Origin: Ferrimonas balearica | Lineage (GTDB): Bacteria; Pseudomonadota; Gammaproteobacteria; Enterobacterales; Shewanellaceae | Direction: 5' to 3' | DNA length: 64,000 nucleotides | Assembly (NCBI RefSeq): GCF_019802085.1 | Contig: NZ_JAHVHV010000007.1 | Span: 1 to 64,000, forward strand | Part shown: one piece after another, positions 19,263 to 38,964 of the stretch | Layout of the letters: every line of letters begins with the position of its first letter | How positions within the stretch are numbered: the first letter of the stretch is position 1 | Position numbers and translations under genes: made by a program | The notes under the pieces: generated by a model | What the model was told of the DNA's origin: nothing | The model's database searches: none | Seen by the model: only the letters and a program-made list of their open reading frames with translations

Positions 19263-20581
19263 CAGGCCAGGTCGTGCTTCCGGGTCAGGTTGCGGGTGCC
19301 GTCGTCGGTGACCACCACGTCGTCTTCGATGCGGATCCCGCCAAAGGGACGCAGCTCGTCGATCACCGGGGTGTTCAGCAGCGCCCGAGCCGCGTCCGAC
19401 AGATCGGCGATCAGGCTGTCGATGACGTACAGGCCCGGCTCGATGGTCAGCACCATGCCGCTCTCGATCACCCGAGTACAGCGCAGGGCCGGGTAGGCCT
19501 CGGGGGCCGCTAGGTGGGTGCCCTGCTCGTCCTGCATAAAGCCGGCCACATCGTGAACCTGCAGGCCGATGGGGTGGCCCAGGCCGTGGGGGAAGAAGGC
19601 GCGGGTCACCCCGCTGTCGAAGGCCGCTTCGGCGCCGCCCTTGACCAGTTCAAACCGGGCCATCAGCTCCGCCACCTTGTGGTGCATCTGCTGGTGCAGG
19701 TCGGTGTAGCGCAGGTCGGGACGGATGGCGGCGATAATATCGCGCTGAGCCATGTCCATCGCCTGGACCAGCTCACCGAACCGGGTGGTCTGGTCGAAGG
19801 CGTAGGTGCGGGTGATGTCGGCGGCGTAGCCGTTGACCGAGGCCCCGGCGTCGATCAGGAAACTGCGACGCTGCGCAGGGGCCCGACGCTCCAACTTGGT
19901 GTAGTGCAGGATGGCGCTATGCTCATTAAGGGCGACGATGTTGCCGTAGGGCACCTCGTTTTCACCGTGCTCGGTGGCCGCCAGGTACGCCTGCTGAATG
20001 GCAAACTCGGACTCGCCCTGGAAAAACGCGTCCCGGGCCGCCTTGTGGCCCAACACCGCGATGCGATTGGCCTCGTCCATGCAGGCGATCTCGTAGTCGG
20101 TCTTGATGCTGCGGTGGAAGTGCAGGTAATCCAGCAGCGCCTGGGGGTTCACCTGGTTGAGGCCCAGCTCGCAGGCCCGTTGGGGGTGCTCCCCCAGGTA
20201 GGCAAACCGGCTTCGCTCCGCCGGCAGCAGGCCGGGCACCTGGTCCAGCCGCTCGAAGGGCACCAGCTCGACCCCGTCCACCCAGTATTCGGTGGGCAGC
20301 GGCGGCACCTTGTGCCAGAAATCCACGGGACGATAAAACAGCAAGCGGGGTTTTTCCCCCACGGTCACCACCAGGTAACAATGGGGGTTGTCTACTACCG
20401 GAACCCAATGCTTGAAATGGGGATTGACCTTGAAGGGGTAGTCCATGTCATCCAGGAAGATCCGGTGCGGTTCACCGGCGTGGATGATCATCCCCTCCAG
20501 GCCCAGGCGCGGCAGGATCTCATCCACCCGCTGGCGCAGGGTCTGCAGGTGGTCCGGATAGGTGTGGGCGAGTCGTTCCAT
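19262..20581 (-). CDS. pepQ: Xaa-Pro dipeptidase
   Basis: PepQ (peptidase M24B) cleaves Xaa-Pro dipeptides with two Mn2+ ions. The 439 residues match E. coli (443). Metal-site motifs are IDAGASVNGYAADITRTY (D244 and D255), PHGLGHPIGLQVHD, TIEPGLY and GIRIEDDVVV. The ATG at 20581 (MERLAHTYPDHL) aligns with the E. coli N-terminus and has GAAG upstream; an ATG at 20605 would add eight residues. It is divergent from fadB. Confidence 0.94.
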   Translation of the reverse strand: MERLAHTYPDHLQTLRQRVDEILPRLGLEGMIIHAGEPHRIFLDDMDYPFKVNPHFKHWVPVVDNPHCYLVVTVGEKPRLLFYRPVDFWHKVPPLPTEYWVDGVELVPFERLDQVPGLLPAERSRFAYLGEHPQRACELGLNQVNPQALLDYLHFHRSIKTDYEIACMDEANRIAVLGHKAARDAFFQGESEFAIQQAYLAATEHGENEVPYGNIVALNEHSAILHYTKLERRAPAQRRSFLIDAGASVNGYAADITRTYAFDQTTRFGELVQAMDMAQRDIIAAIRPDLRYTDLHQQMHHKVAELMARFELVKGGAEAAFDSGVTRAFFPHGLGHPIGLQVHDVAGFMQDEQGTHLAAPEAYPALRCTRVIESGMVLTIEPGLYVIDSLIADLSDAARALLNTPVIDELRPFGGIRIEDDVVVTDDGTRNLTRKHDLA

Positions 20582-20655
20582 GGCAATCTTCACGTCGTTC
20601 GGCATTGAGTGCTCGGCAGTGTATCACCGGCCCTGAGGCAGATCACATAACGAGG

Positions 20656-20673
20656 TTCAAACACCCGTTTTAA
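20656..20673. promoter_or_regulatory. Candidate PsrA (fatty-acid repressor) operator upstream of fadBA
   Basis: TTCAAAC-N4-GTTTTAA is an inverted repeat with one mismatch (the ideal right arm is GTTTGAA). It resembles the sites of PsrA, the TetR-family regulator of beta-oxidation genes in Pseudomonas and Shewanella. It lies 83 bp upstream of fadB. The assignment is inferred from recalled motif knowledge. Confidence 0.45.
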
Positions 20674-20692
20674 ATAGGTGTTGCAATTTACC

Positions 20693-20706
20693 GTGACCCG
20701 CCTCAC
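20693..20706. promoter_or_regulatory. Candidate CRP site upstream of fadBA
   Basis: GTGA-N6-TCAC (GTGACCCGCCTCAC) carries both perfect core half-sites of the CRP consensus, 50 bp upstream of fadB. The outer bases are C and A, so the left arm deviates. Confidence 0.4.
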
Positions 20707-20755
20707 ACTTGCTCACAATGCCATCACTCGGATGTGGTAAATAAGGAACCCAACC

Positions 20756-24084
<3,329 letters not shown>

Positions 24085-24101
24085 CCGCTCTGAACCTTGC
24101 A

Positions 24102-24129
24102 AAAAAGGGCAGCACACGCTGCCCTTTTT
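24102..24129 (+). terminator. fadBA terminator
   Basis: A 12-bp perfect stem (AAAAAGGGCAGC/GCTGCCCTTTTT) with a 4-base ACAC loop and five Ts, 17 bases after the fadA stop. Confidence 0.85.
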
Positions 24130-24171
24130 GATACCCGGATCACTCTGCTAAGCTCGAAAAATGAGCAACGG

Positions 24172-24199
24172 TTGATCCCCCGTTACGGCGGCGTATCAT
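24172..24199 (+). promoter_or_regulatory. Predicted tusA promoter
   Basis: TTGATC (24172-24177) and TATCAT (24194-24199) with a 16-bp spacer, 33 bp upstream of tusA and after the fadA terminator. Confidence 0.55.
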
Positions 24200-24232
24200 A
24201 GCCGCTTCCTGAGTTTGTCACCGGTACACCCC

Positions 24233-24478
24233 ATGTCTGATCTCTTCGTTTCCGCCCAACACACCCTGGATGCCATCGGGCTGCGCTGCCCCGAGCCGGT
24301 GATGATGGTGCGCAAGACCGTGCGCAAGATGGCCGAGGGCGAGACCCTGCTGGTGACCGCCGATGATCCCTCCACCACCCGGGACATCCCCAGCTTCTGT
24401 CGCTTTATGGACCACACCCTGGTGGCCAGCGACACCGAACAGGCCCCCTTCCGCTACCTGATCCGCAAAGGCGCCTGA
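24233..24478 (+). CDS. tusA: Sulfur carrier protein TusA
   Basis: An 81-residue SirA/TusA protein, the same length as E. coli TusA, that relays sulfur from IscS toward 2-thiouridine in tRNA. The active cysteine is C19 in [16 protein letters not shown] 24233 is chosen over an in-frame codon at 24215, as the shorter form matches the family. It stands between fadA and a large amidohydrolase with its own promoter. Confidence 0.95.
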   Translation: MSDLFVSAQHTLDAIGLRCPEPVMMVRKTVRKMAEGETLLVTADDPSTTRDIPSFCRFMDHTLVASDTEQAPFRYLIRKGA

Positions 24479-24502
24479 CACACTTTTTAAACGTTTTCCG
24501 CA

Positions 24503-24521
24503 GGGGGCGCATGGCGCCCCC
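24503..24521 (+). terminator. Hairpin after tusA
   Basis: An 8-bp GGGGGCGC/GCGCCCCC stem with a 3-base loop, 24 bases after the tusA stop. The following U-tract is weak (TCTTCGTTT), so termination is uncertain. Confidence 0.4.
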
Positions 24522-24595
24522 TCTTCGTTTCCCTGGTGAAATTGGTACTATGGAATCCGCCACATCTCCATAACAACAACACCACAGGGATCGTC

Positions 24596-27805
<3,210 letters not shown>

Positions 27806-27821
27806 GCGCGTCGCGCGAAGG

Positions 27822-27852
27822 AAAAAGGGGGAGCCGACGGCTCCCCCTTTTT
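27822..27852. terminator. Bidirectional terminator between amidohydrolase and tag
   Basis: A 14-bp perfect stem (AAAAAGGGGGAGCC/GGCTCCCCCTTTTT) with a GAC loop. U-tracts are present on both strands, serving two convergent genes. Confidence 0.85.
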
Positions 27853-28425
27853 TTAGCTTTCCTGGCAGGCCCGATATTGTGGGCAGCTGACCAGATGATC
27901 GTTCACCATGCCCACCGCCTGCATAAAGGCGTAACAGATGGTGGAGCCAACGAAGTTGAAGCCGGCCTTTTTCAGCGCCTTGCTCATGGCATCGGACTGG
28001 GGTGAAGTGGCGGGCAACTCCCGGGTCTCCCGCCACTGGTTGACGATGGGCCGGTGATCGACAAAGCCCCATAGGAAGTCGGCAAAGTCGATCCCCTGCG
28101 CTTCCAGCGCCAGATAGGCCCTGGCGTTGCGGATGATGGAGTTGACCTTGAGCCGGTTGCGGACAATGCCGGGGTCTTGCAGCAAGCTCTCCACCTTGGC
28201 CTCGTCGTACTGGGCAATTTTCACCGGATCAAACCCGTCAAAGGCAGCGCGGTAGCTTTCCGTCTTGCGCAGAATGATGAGCCAGGAGAGGCCCGCCTGC
28301 TGACCGTCCAGGCACAGCTTCTCAAAGAGTTCGAGTTTGTCCCGCACCGGGCGGCCCCACTGCTGGTCGTGATAGGCCACGTACTGGGGATCCTCACCAC
28401 ACCAGGTGCAACGTCCTTCACTCAT
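27853..28425 (-). CDS. tag: DNA-3-methyladenine glycosylase I
   Basis: Tag excises 3-methyladenine from alkylated DNA. The 190-residue protein (E. coli 187) has a zinc snap made of C6 and H19 at the N-terminus and the H and C of [10 protein letters not shown] at the C-terminus. Helix-hairpin-helix glycosylase signatures such as [18 protein letters not shown] are present. Divergent from glyQ; the same neighbourhood is found in Shewanella. Confidence 0.95.
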   Translation of the reverse strand: MSEGRCTWCGEDPQYVAYHDQQWGRPVRDKLELFEKLCLDGQQAGLSWLIILRKTESYRAAFDGFDPVKIAQYDEAKVESLLQDPGIVRNRLKVNSIIRNARAYLALEAQGIDFADFLWGFVDHRPIVNQWRETRELPATSPQSDAMSKALKKAGFNFVGSTICYAFMQAVGMVNDHLVSCPQYRACQES

Positions 28426-28492
28426 CGCTTTTCCTTATTGCTCAACGGCTCTGGGCGTAAAATTTAACCTACATTCGCCCAGGGGCACAGGG

Positions 28493-28498
28493 TATAAT
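28493..28498 (+). promoter_or_regulatory. Candidate -10 of glyQS promoter
   Basis: A perfect TATAAT 46 bp upstream of glyQ. The best -35 region (around 28469-28475) is poor. Confidence 0.45.
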
Positions 28499-28543
28499 CA
28501 CCCCCATTTACGTAAATCTCTTACCGCATTCAGGTCAGATCCC

Positions 28544-29455
28544 ATGCAGAAGTACGATACCAAGACCTTTCAGGGCATGATCCTTGCCCTGCAGGACTAT
28601 TGGGCCCAGCAAGGCTGCGCCGTTGTCCAGCCGTTGGACATGGAGGTGGGGGCCGGCACCTCCCACCCCCTCACCTGCCTGCGCGCACTGGGCCCGGAGC
28701 CCTTTGCCGCGGCCTACGTGCAGCCCTCCCGCCGTCCCACCGATGGCCGCTACGGCGAAAACCCCAACCGTCTGCAGCACTACTACCAGTTCCAGGTGAT
28801 GCTCAAGCCGAGCCCGGACAACATCCAGGAACTCTACCTCGGTTCCCTGCGCGCCATGGGCGTCGACACCGAAGTGCACGACATCCGCTTCGTCGAAGAC
28901 AACTGGGAAAACCCCACCCTGGGTGCTTGGGGTCTGGGCTGGGAAGTCTGGCTGGACGGCATGGAGGTGACCCAGTTCACCTACTTCCAGCAGGTCGGTG
29001 GCCTCGAGTGCAAGCCGGTGACCGGTGAGATCACTTACGGCATCGAGCGCCTGGCGATGTACATCCAGGGCGTCGACAACGTCTACGACCTGGTGTGGTG
29101 TGACGGCCCCTTCGGCACCATCACCTACGGTGACGTATTCCTGCAAAACGAGATTGAGCAGTCCACCTACAACTTCGAGCACGCCGACGTGGACTTCCTG
29201 TTCAGCTACTTCGACCAGTGTGAGAAGGAGTGTCAGCACCTGCTGGCGCTGGACACCCCGCTGCCGCTGCCGGCCTACGAGAGGATCCTGGACGCCGGCC
29301 ACGCGTTCAACCTGCTGGACGCCCGTAAGGCGATCTCGGTTACCGAGCGCCAACGCTACATCCTGCGGATCCGTACCCTGACCAAGGCGGTCGCCGAGGC
29401 GTACTACGCCTCCCGCGAAGCCCTGGGCTTCCCCATGTGCAAACCGGCGAAATGA
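28544..29455 (+). CDS. glyQ: Glycyl-tRNA synthetase alpha subunit
   Basis: The class II catalytic subunit of the alpha2beta2 glycyl-tRNA synthetase. The 303 residues equal E. coli GlyQ. Recognisable segments include [39 protein letters not shown] (motif 2 region) and [19 protein letters not shown] (motif 3). ATG 28544 aligns with the family start. glyS starts seven bases downstream. Confidence 0.98.
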   Translation: MQKYDTKTFQGMILALQDYWAQQGCAVVQPLDMEVGAGTSHPLTCLRALGPEPFAAAYVQPSRRPTDGRYGENPNRLQHYYQFQVMLKPSPDNIQELYLGSLRAMGVDTEVHDIRFVEDNWENPTLGAWGLGWEVWLDGMEVTQFTYFQQVGGLECKPVTGEITYGIERLAMYIQGVDNVYDLVWCDGPFGTITYGDVFLQNEIEQSTYNFEHADVDFLFSYFDQCEKECQHLLALDTPLPLPAYERILDAGHAFNLLDARKAISVTERQRYILRIRTLTKAVAEAYYASREALGFPMCKPAK

Positions 29456-29462
29456 GGCAGTA

Positions 29463-31556
29463 ATGGAACAACAGACTTTCCTGGTAGAGATCGGCACCGA
29501 AGAGCTGCCGCCGAAGGCACTGCGCACCCTGGCGGAGTCCTTTGCCGCCAACCTGACCGACGGCCTGGCCAAGGCCGAACTGCCCTACGGTACCCTGACC
29601 TGGTTTGCCTCTCCCCGTCGCCTGGCCATCAAGGTCAGCGCACTGGCCGCCCAGCAGGCGGACAAAGTGGTGGAGAAGCGTGGTCCTGCGGTCAAAGCGG
29701 CCTTTGATGCCGACGGCAACCCCACCAAGGCTGCCGAGGGCTGGGCCCGCTCCAACGGCATCACCGTAGCCGAGGCGGACCGCCTGGCCACCGACAAGGG
29801 CGAATGGTTGCTGCACAAGGCCGAAGTGAAGGGCCAGGAGGCAACGGTCCTGCTGCCCCAACTGGTCGCCGATGCCCTGTCCAAGCTGCCCATCCCCAAA
29901 CCGATGCGCTGGGGAGCCTACGACACCCAGTTCATCCGACCGGTGCAGACCGTCACCCTGCTGATGGGCGATCAGCTGATCCCCGCCACCATTCTGGGCA
30001 AGGCCAGCGGCAACACCCTGCTGGGCCATCGCTTTATGGGTCAGCAATCCCTGACCATCGCCCACGCCGACCAGTACCCCGCCCTGCTGGAGCAGGAGGG
30101 CAAGGTGCTGGCCGATTACGAGGCCCGTAAGGCTAAGATCCTCGCCGACATCCAGGCCGCCGCCGCCGAGATCGGTGGCCAAGCCGATCTAGATGACGAG
30201 CTGGTGGAGGAGGTGACCTCCCTGGTGGAGTGGCCGGTGGTGCTCACCGCGTCGTTCGAAGAGAAGTTCCTGGCGGTGCCCGCCGAGGCCCTGGTCTACA
30301 CCATGAAGGGTGACCAGAAATACTTCCCGGTGTACGACGCCGACGGTCAGCTGCTGCCCAAGTTCATCTTCGTCTCCAACATCGAGTCCAAGGACCCGGC
30401 GGTGGTGATCACCGGCAACGAGAAGGTGGTGCGCCCCCGCCTGGCCGATGCCGAGTTCTTCTTCGAGACCGACAAGAAGCAGACTCTCGAGTCCCTGCTG
30501 CCGCGCCTGGACAGCGTGCTATTCCAGAAGCAGCTGGGCACCCTTAAGGACAAGACCGACCGGATCCAGGCCCTGGCGGAGCACATCGCCGGACTGATCG
30601 GCGCCGACCAGGGCCATGCTGCCCGTGCCGGCCTGCTGTCCAAGTGCGACCTGATGACCAACATGGTGTTCGAGTTCACCGACACCCAGGGGATCATGGG
30701 GATGCACTACGCCCGCCACAACGGCGAGCCCGAAGCCGTGGCCCTGGCGCTGAACGAGCAGTACCAGCCACGCTACGCCGGTGATGCGCTGCCCTCCTCC
30801 GGCGTCGCCCAGGCCCTGGCCATTGCCGACAAGATGGATTCCCTGGTGGGGATCTTCGGCATCGGCCAGGCCCCCAAGGCGGACAAGGACCCCTTCGCTC
30901 TGCGCCGTGCCGCCATCGGTGTGCTGCGCATCGCCGTGGAGAAGTCCCTGCCCCTGGATCTGTTCGATCTGGCGGCCTTCAGCTACAGCCTGTTCGCCGA
31001 ACAGGAGAAGCTGGACGCCGACGGCAAGAAAGGCGCCGAGGTGTGCAACCAGGTGGTGGACTTCATGCTGGGCCGTTTCCGCGCCTGGTACCAGGAGGAG
31101 GGCTTCCCGGTGGACGTCATCCAAGCGGTGCTGACGGTGCGCCCCACCCGCCCGGTGGACTTCGATCGCCGCATCAAGGCGGTGCAGCACTTCCGCTCCT
31201 TGGATGCGGCCGAGGCCCTGGCCGCGGCCAACAAGCGGGTGGGCAACATTCTGGCCAAGGTGGAGGGCGACATCCCCGCCGAGGTGAACCCCGCCCTGCT
31301 GCAAGAGGACGCGGAGCGCGCCCTGGCCGAAGTGGTGTCCAAGGTGACGGCCCAGGTACAGCCGATGTTCAACAGCGGCGACTACCAGGATGCCCTGCTG
31401 GCCCTGGCGCAGCTGCGCGAACCGGTGGACGTGTTCTTCGAAGCGGTAATGGTCAATGCCGAAGACCCGGCCCTGCGGGCCAATCGTCAGGCCCTGCTCA
31501 AGCAGCTGCGCCACCTCTTTATGCAGGTGGGCGACATCTCTTTGCTGCAGCAGTAA
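29463..31556 (+). CDS. glyS: Glycyl-tRNA synthetase beta subunit
   Basis: A 697-residue beta subunit (E. coli 689) that binds tRNA-Gly and supports GlyQ. N-terminal [14 protein letters not shown] and central [15 protein letters not shown] are typical, and the HD-like and anticodon-binding domains occupy the C-terminal part. GAGG precedes the ATG. A strong terminator follows at 31571. Confidence 0.97.
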   Translation: MEQQTFLVEIGTEELPPKALRTLAESFAANLTDGLAKAELPYGTLTWFASPRRLAIKVSALAAQQADKVVEKRGPAVKAAFDADGNPTKAAEGWARSNGITVAEADRLATDKGEWLLHKAEVKGQEATVLLPQLVADALSKLPIPKPMRWGAYDTQFIRPVQTVTLLMGDQLIPATILGKASGNTLLGHRFMGQQSLTIAHADQYPALLEQEGKVLADYEARKAKILADIQAAAAEIGGQADLDDELVEEVTSLVEWPVVLTASFEEKFLAVPAEALVYTMKGDQKYFPVYDADGQLLPKFIFVSNIESKDPAVVITGNEKVVRPRLADAEFFFETDKKQTLESLLPRLDSVLFQKQLGTLKDKTDRIQALAEHIAGLIGADQGHAARAGLLSKCDLMTNMVFEFTDTQGIMGMHYARHNGEPEAVALALNEQYQPRYAGDALPSSGVAQALAIADKMDSLVGIFGIGQAPKADKDPFALRRAAIGVLRIAVEKSLPLDLFDLAAFSYSLFAEQEKLDADGKKGAEVCNQVVDFMLGRFRAWYQEEGFPVDVIQAVLTVRPTRPVDFDRRIKAVQHFRSLDAAEALAAANKRVGNILAKVEGDIPAEVNPALLQEDAERALAEVVSKVTAQVQPMFNSGDYQDALLALAQLREPVDVFFEAVMVNAEDPALRANRQALLKQLRHLFMQVGDISLLQQ

Positions 31557-31570
31557 TTGCCGAACCATCG

Positions 31571-31600
31571 AAAAGAGGCCACCGCAAGGTGGCCTCTTTT
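31571..31600 (+). terminator. glyQS terminator
   Basis: A 13-bp perfect stem (AAAAGAGGCCACC/GGTGGCCTCTTTT) with a GCAA tetraloop, 14 bases after the glyS stop. Confidence 0.8.
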
Positions 31601-31637
31601 GTTTGGCCAATGAAACACAGTGTTCTGTACTTATCTG

Positions 31638-31665
31638 TTGTTTCCGCCCAATGTCCCGTTAGAAT
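31638..31665 (+). promoter_or_regulatory. Predicted guaC promoter
   Basis: TTGTTT (31638-31643) and TAGAAT (31660-31665) with a 16-bp spacer, leaving a leader of about 110 bases before guaC. The leader holds two ACCGGT palindromes, 31673-31678 and 31708-31713. Confidence 0.5.
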
Positions 31666-31784
31666 GCCGAAAACCGGTGCGCGTGCTCATTCTGTTAGGT
31701 CAGATGTACCGGTTGAATAGCCTCCCTATTCCCCGTTCGTCTGCCCTGATTTCACCGTGGTTTTTGTTGAAATAGGGTAACTCC

Positions 31785-32822
31785 ATGCATATCGAAGCGG
31801 ATCTGAAGCTGGGCTTCAAAGACGTCCTGTTCCGTCCCAAACGTTCCACCCTCTCCTCCCGGTCCCAGGTGGACATCCGGCGCACTTTCCAGTTCAAACA
31901 CGCCGAAGGCGATTGGACCGGTGTTCCGGTGATCGCCGCCAACATGGACACCGTCGGCACCTTCGCCATGGCCGAAGCCCTGGCTCAACATCTGATGCTC
32001 ACCGCCGTCCACAAGCACTACAGTCCTCAGCAGTGGCAGCAATGGCTGTCCACCCAGCCCCAGAGCATCTACGACCACGTGATGGTGTCCACCGGCACCT
32101 CCCAGGCCGATTTTGAGAAGCTCAACGCCATCCTCGACGCCAACCCCCAGCTGCACTTTATCTGCATCGATGTAGCCAACGGTTACCAGCAGAGCTTCGT
32201 GGACTTTGTCCGCAAGGTGCGCCAGGCCCACCCCAAACGGGTGATCGTGGCCGGCAACGTGGTGACCGGGGAGATGGTTGAGGAACTCATCATCAGCGGA
32301 GCGGACATCGTCAAGGTGGGGATCGGCCCCGGTTCCGTCTGCACCACCCGGGTCAAAACCGGCGTGGGCTACCCTCAGCTGTCCGCGGTCATCGAGTGTG
32401 CCGACGCGGCCCACGGCCTGGGGGGTCAGATCATCTCCGACGGCGGCTGCACCTGCCCCGGCGACGTCGCCAAGGCCTTTGGTGGCGGCGCGGATTTTGT
32501 GATGATCGGCGGCATGTTCGCCGGCCACGAAGAGTCTGGTGGGGAGCGCGTCGAGCGGGACGGCAAAGCCATGATGCAGTTTTACGGCATGAGTTCCGAC
32601 ACCGCGATGAACAAGCACGCCGGGGGCGTGGCCAACTACCGAGCCTCCGAGGGCAAAACCGTCCTGGTGCCCTTCCGGGGGCCGGTGGAGTACACCTGCC
32701 AGGACATCCTGGGGGGCGTGCGCTCCACCTGCACCTACGTGGGTGCCGCCAAGCTCAAGGAGCTGACCAAGCGCACCACCTTCATTCGCGTTCAAGAGCA
32801 GGAGAACCGGGTCTTCGGCTAA
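31785..32822 (+). CDS. guaC: GMP reductase
   Basis: GuaC reduces GMP to IMP with NADPH in purine salvage. The 345 residues (E. coli 347) form an IMPDH-type TIM barrel with catalytic C186 in [11 protein letters not shown], the phosphate-binding [16 protein letters not shown], and the flap [13 protein letters not shown] typical of GMP reductase. There are no CBS domains, which separates it from IMP dehydrogenase. The gene is monocistronic, with its own promoter and terminator. Confidence 0.96.
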   Translation: MHIEADLKLGFKDVLFRPKRSTLSSRSQVDIRRTFQFKHAEGDWTGVPVIAANMDTVGTFAMAEALAQHLMLTAVHKHYSPQQWQQWLSTQPQSIYDHVMVSTGTSQADFEKLNAILDANPQLHFICIDVANGYQQSFVDFVRKVRQAHPKRVIVAGNVVTGEMVEELIISGADIVKVGIGPGSVCTTRVKTGVGYPQLSAVIECADAAHGLGGQIISDGGCTCPGDVAKAFGGGADFVMIGGMFAGHEESGGERVERDGKAMMQFYGMSSDTAMNKHAGGVANYRASEGKTVLVPFRGPVEYTCQDILGGVRSTCTYVGAAKLKELTKRTTFIRVQEQENRVFG

Positions 32823-32844
32823 ACTGGACGCTCCATAAAATGAG

Positions 32845-32871
32845 GGGGAAGGCATCGGCCTTCCCCTTTTT
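32845..32871 (+). terminator. guaC terminator
   Basis: A 9-bp stem (GGGGAAGGC/GCCTTCCCC) with an ATCG loop and five Ts, 22 bases after the guaC stop. Confidence 0.8.
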
Positions 32872-32890
32872 CGTGGCCTAACGCAGGTAA

Positions 32891-32906
32891 GGTTCCACGT
32901 GGAACC
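32891..32906. other. parS-like site 2
   Basis: GGTTCCACGTGGAACC is a perfect 16-bp palindrome, 14 of 16 against TGTTCCACGTGGAACA. Intergenic between guaC and the di-haem peroxidase, starting 50 bp before site 3. Confidence 0.75.
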
Positions 32907-32940
32907 TTTGTAAGGACGTCAAGCGTCGGCCTGTTCGCGA

Positions 32941-32956
32941 TGTTCCACGTGAAACA
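32941..32956. other. parS-like site 3
   Basis: TGTTCCACGTGAAACA differs by one base from TGTTCCACGTGGAACA and by one from the Bacillus-type TGTTTCACGTGAAACA. Located in the upstream region of the peroxidase lipoprotein gene. Confidence 0.8.
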
Positions 32957-33056
32957 TAGAATGGCTTTACAAAGCTTTACGGCGTCTTTACTGAATCGAC
33001 TGGCTGTGGGCGCTAGCATCAATGGGCACATTCACTCGCGACAACGGATTGCGCCT

Positions 33057-34286
33057 TTGAAAACTCAATACTACCCAACCCTGCTATTGGCCCTGGTGCT
33101 GCTCGGCGCTTGCGGCGGCAGCGATTCAACCTCAAGCCTTCCTGAAGGGGATCCGGCCCCCGAGCCGACCCCACCCTCCTCCCGCTGGACCCTGCCGGAC
33201 GCGTTACTGTCCTACGCGGATCAACCCCTGCCCCGCCACTTCGAGGTCAACGATTTTGCCGAGGGCTTCCAGTTCCAAAACTCCGCCATCGATAACGACA
33301 ATACCCCCGATACCAACCCCATTACGGACGCAGGGGCCACTCTGGGCCGGGTGTTGTTCTACGACCCCTGGTTAAGCGAGAACCGCAGCATAAGCTGCGC
33401 CAACTGCCACCAGCAGGCCGTCGCCTTTTCGGACCCGAGAACCCTGAGCCTGGGAGTGGATGGCGGGGAGACCCGGCGCCACGCCATGGGCTTGGGTAAT
33501 GCCCGCTTCTACCAAAGCGGAAAGTTCTTCTGGGACGAGCGCGCCGAGACCCTGGAGCAGCAGGTGTTGATGCCCATCGAGGATCCCGTGGAGATGGGGA
33601 TGACCTTGGACGACTTGGTCGAGCGTCTTCAGAGCGACCCCTTCTACCCGCCGCTGTTTGCCGACGCCTTTGGCGATGAGGCCATCACCGCGGAGCGGAT
33701 CGGTCGTGCCCTGGCGCAGTTTGTTCGCAGCCTGGTCAGCTTCAATGCCCGCTATGACCTGGGCCGAGCCCAGGTGACAAGCCCACTGGATCCCTTCCCC
33801 AATTTCTCCGACCAGGAGAATCAGGGTAAGGCGCTGTTTATGCGGGCCGCCAGCTGCGGCGCCTGCCACATCAGCGAGGCCTTTGTGGGCCCCACCCCGC
33901 TGCGAGAGGCGCCAAACATCATCAGCAACGCCACCAACAATGGCCTGGACGCGGTCTCCAGCGACGACCTGGGCCTGGCCGAGACCACGGGCAACCCCCT
34001 TCACGAAGGCCGCTTCAAGGCGCCCTCCTTGCGCAATATCGAGGTGACCGCGCCCTACATGCACGATGGTCGCTTCGCCACCCTGGAGTCGGTGGTCATT
34101 TTCTACAACGAGGGGATCCAGCCCCACGCCAATCTGGCGGCGGTGCTGCAGGAGGCCTCCGGTGCCCCCCGACGCTTCGGCTTCAGCGACCAGGAGGTGC
34201 AGGCCCTGGTCGCCTTCCTGCGCACCCTGACCGATCCCCAGTTCCTTACCGACCCCCGTTTCGCCGATCCCTTTATCGCCCCGTGA
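33057..34286 (+). CDS. Di-haem cytochrome c peroxidase / MauG-family lipoprotein
   Basis: A predicted periplasmic di-haem c-type protein of the CcpA/MauG family. Two haem-binding motifs are visible, CANCH (C114-H118) and CGACH (C267-H271). Family segments include LGRVLFYDPWLSENRSISC, ARFYQSGKFFWDERA and APYMHDGRFATLESVV. The start is taken at TTG 33057 because it begins a compact lipoprotein signal peptide, KTQYYPTLLLALVLLGAC; the reading frame opens upstream through parS site 3, and that extension is unlikely to be translated. The product is 409 residues. It could be an H2O2-reducing peroxidase or a MauG-like oxidase; sequence alone does not decide. Confidence 0.85.
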   Translation: MKTQYYPTLLLALVLLGACGGSDSTSSLPEGDPAPEPTPPSSRWTLPDALLSYADQPLPRHFEVNDFAEGFQFQNSAIDNDNTPDTNPITDAGATLGRVLFYDPWLSENRSISCANCHQQAVAFSDPRTLSLGVDGGETRRHAMGLGNARFYQSGKFFWDERAETLEQQVLMPIEDPVEMGMTLDDLVERLQSDPFYPPLFADAFGDEAITAERIGRALAQFVRSLVSFNARYDLGRAQVTSPLDPFPNFSDQENQGKALFMRAASCGACHISEAFVGPTPLREAPNIISNATNNGLDAVSSDDLGLAETTGNPLHEGRFKAPSLRNIEVTAPYMHDGRFATLESVVIFYNEGIQPHANLAAVLQEASGAPRRFGFSDQEVQALVAFLRTLTDPQFLTDPRFADPFIAP

Positions 34287-34300
34287 TCTGCCAAAGACAA

Positions 34301-34330
34301 AAAAACGCCGCTCCTGGGAGCGGCGTTTTT
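34301..34330. terminator. Bidirectional terminator between peroxidase and gyrB
   Basis: A 13-bp stem (AAAAACGCCGCTC/GAGCGGCGTTTTT) with a CTGG loop between convergent genes. It has U-tracts for both directions. Confidence 0.8.
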
Positions 34331-34349
34331 GTTGGCTTGGCCCGGAGGT

Positions 34350-37850
<3,501 letters not shown>

Positions 37851-37851
<1 letters not shown>

Positions 37852-38951
37852 CAGAGGCGCATCGGCATCACCACGTAGAGTGACTCGTCGTTGTCGCCGT
37901 TCTCAAACAGCGCACTGCTGTTGGGTTCCCCCAGGATGATCTTGACCTGCTCCTGCCTGAGTGCGTTGAGCACATCCAGCACATAGGATACGTTGAAGCC
38001 GATCTCCAGCGACGGGTAGGGGTAAGCCACGTCCAGCACCTCTTCCGCCTCCTCCTGCTCGGGGTTGTTGGCGGTGATGGTCAGCCGGCCGTCCTCTAGG
38101 TGCAAGCGCACCCCGCGGAACTTCTCGTTGGAGAGGATGGAGGCCCGGGCAAAGGCCTGACGCAGGGTATCCCGCTCCGCCAGTACCACCTTGTCACCGT
38201 CTTTGGGCAGGACGCGGCGGTAATCGGGGAAGCGACCATCCACCAGCTTGGAGGTGAAAATGGCGTCCCGGGTCACCGCGCGGATGCTGGAGTCACCGAT
38301 GCACAGGGTGATCTCCTCCTGCTCATCCTCGAACAGGCGGCTGAGCTCCACCACCCCTTTGCGGGGCACGATCACCTGCTTCTCCGGCAGAGAGGCTTCG
38401 ATCACCCGGTAACTGACCGCCAGGCGGTGCCCGTCGGTGGCCACGGTGCGCAGCACGTTTCCTTCGGTCTCAAACAGCATGCCGTTGAGGTAGTAGCGGA
38501 CGTCCTGATGGGCCATGGAAAACTGGGTGGCTTCGATAAGCGACTTCAGCACGCCCTGGGGCAGGGTGAACTGAAGATCCCCTTTCCAGTCGCCGATCTC
38601 GGGGAACTCGTCCGCCGGCAGGGTGGAGAGGGAGAAGCGACTGCGCCCGGACTTGATCAGCAGGCGGTTGTCCTGCTGTTCGATGCGCAGCTCGGACTGG
38701 TCTGGCAGGCTTTTGCAGATGTCGAGAAACTTGCGGGCGGGCACCGTGGTGCGGCCGGGACGCACTTCCCCTTCCACTTCCACCTGGCCGATCAGTTCCA
38801 CTTCCAGATCGGTGCCGGTCACTTTAAGTAAGTTACCACTCACTTCCAGTAGGACATTAGCCAGGATAGGCAGGTTGTGACGACGTTCCACGGCCCCGGA
38901 GACCAGTTGCAACGGCTTCAGCAGGGTTTCCCTGTTGATGATAAATAGCAT
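37851..38951 (-). CDS. dnaN: DNA polymerase III beta sliding clamp
   Basis: A 366-residue clamp of the same length as in E. coli, with three repeated clamp folds. It begins MLFIINRETLLKPLQLVSGAVERR and ends with the MPMRL typical of the C-terminus contacting clamp-binding motifs. It follows dnaA by 13 bases and overlaps recF. Confidence 0.99.
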
Positions 38952-38964
38952 GCGTACTCACCCG

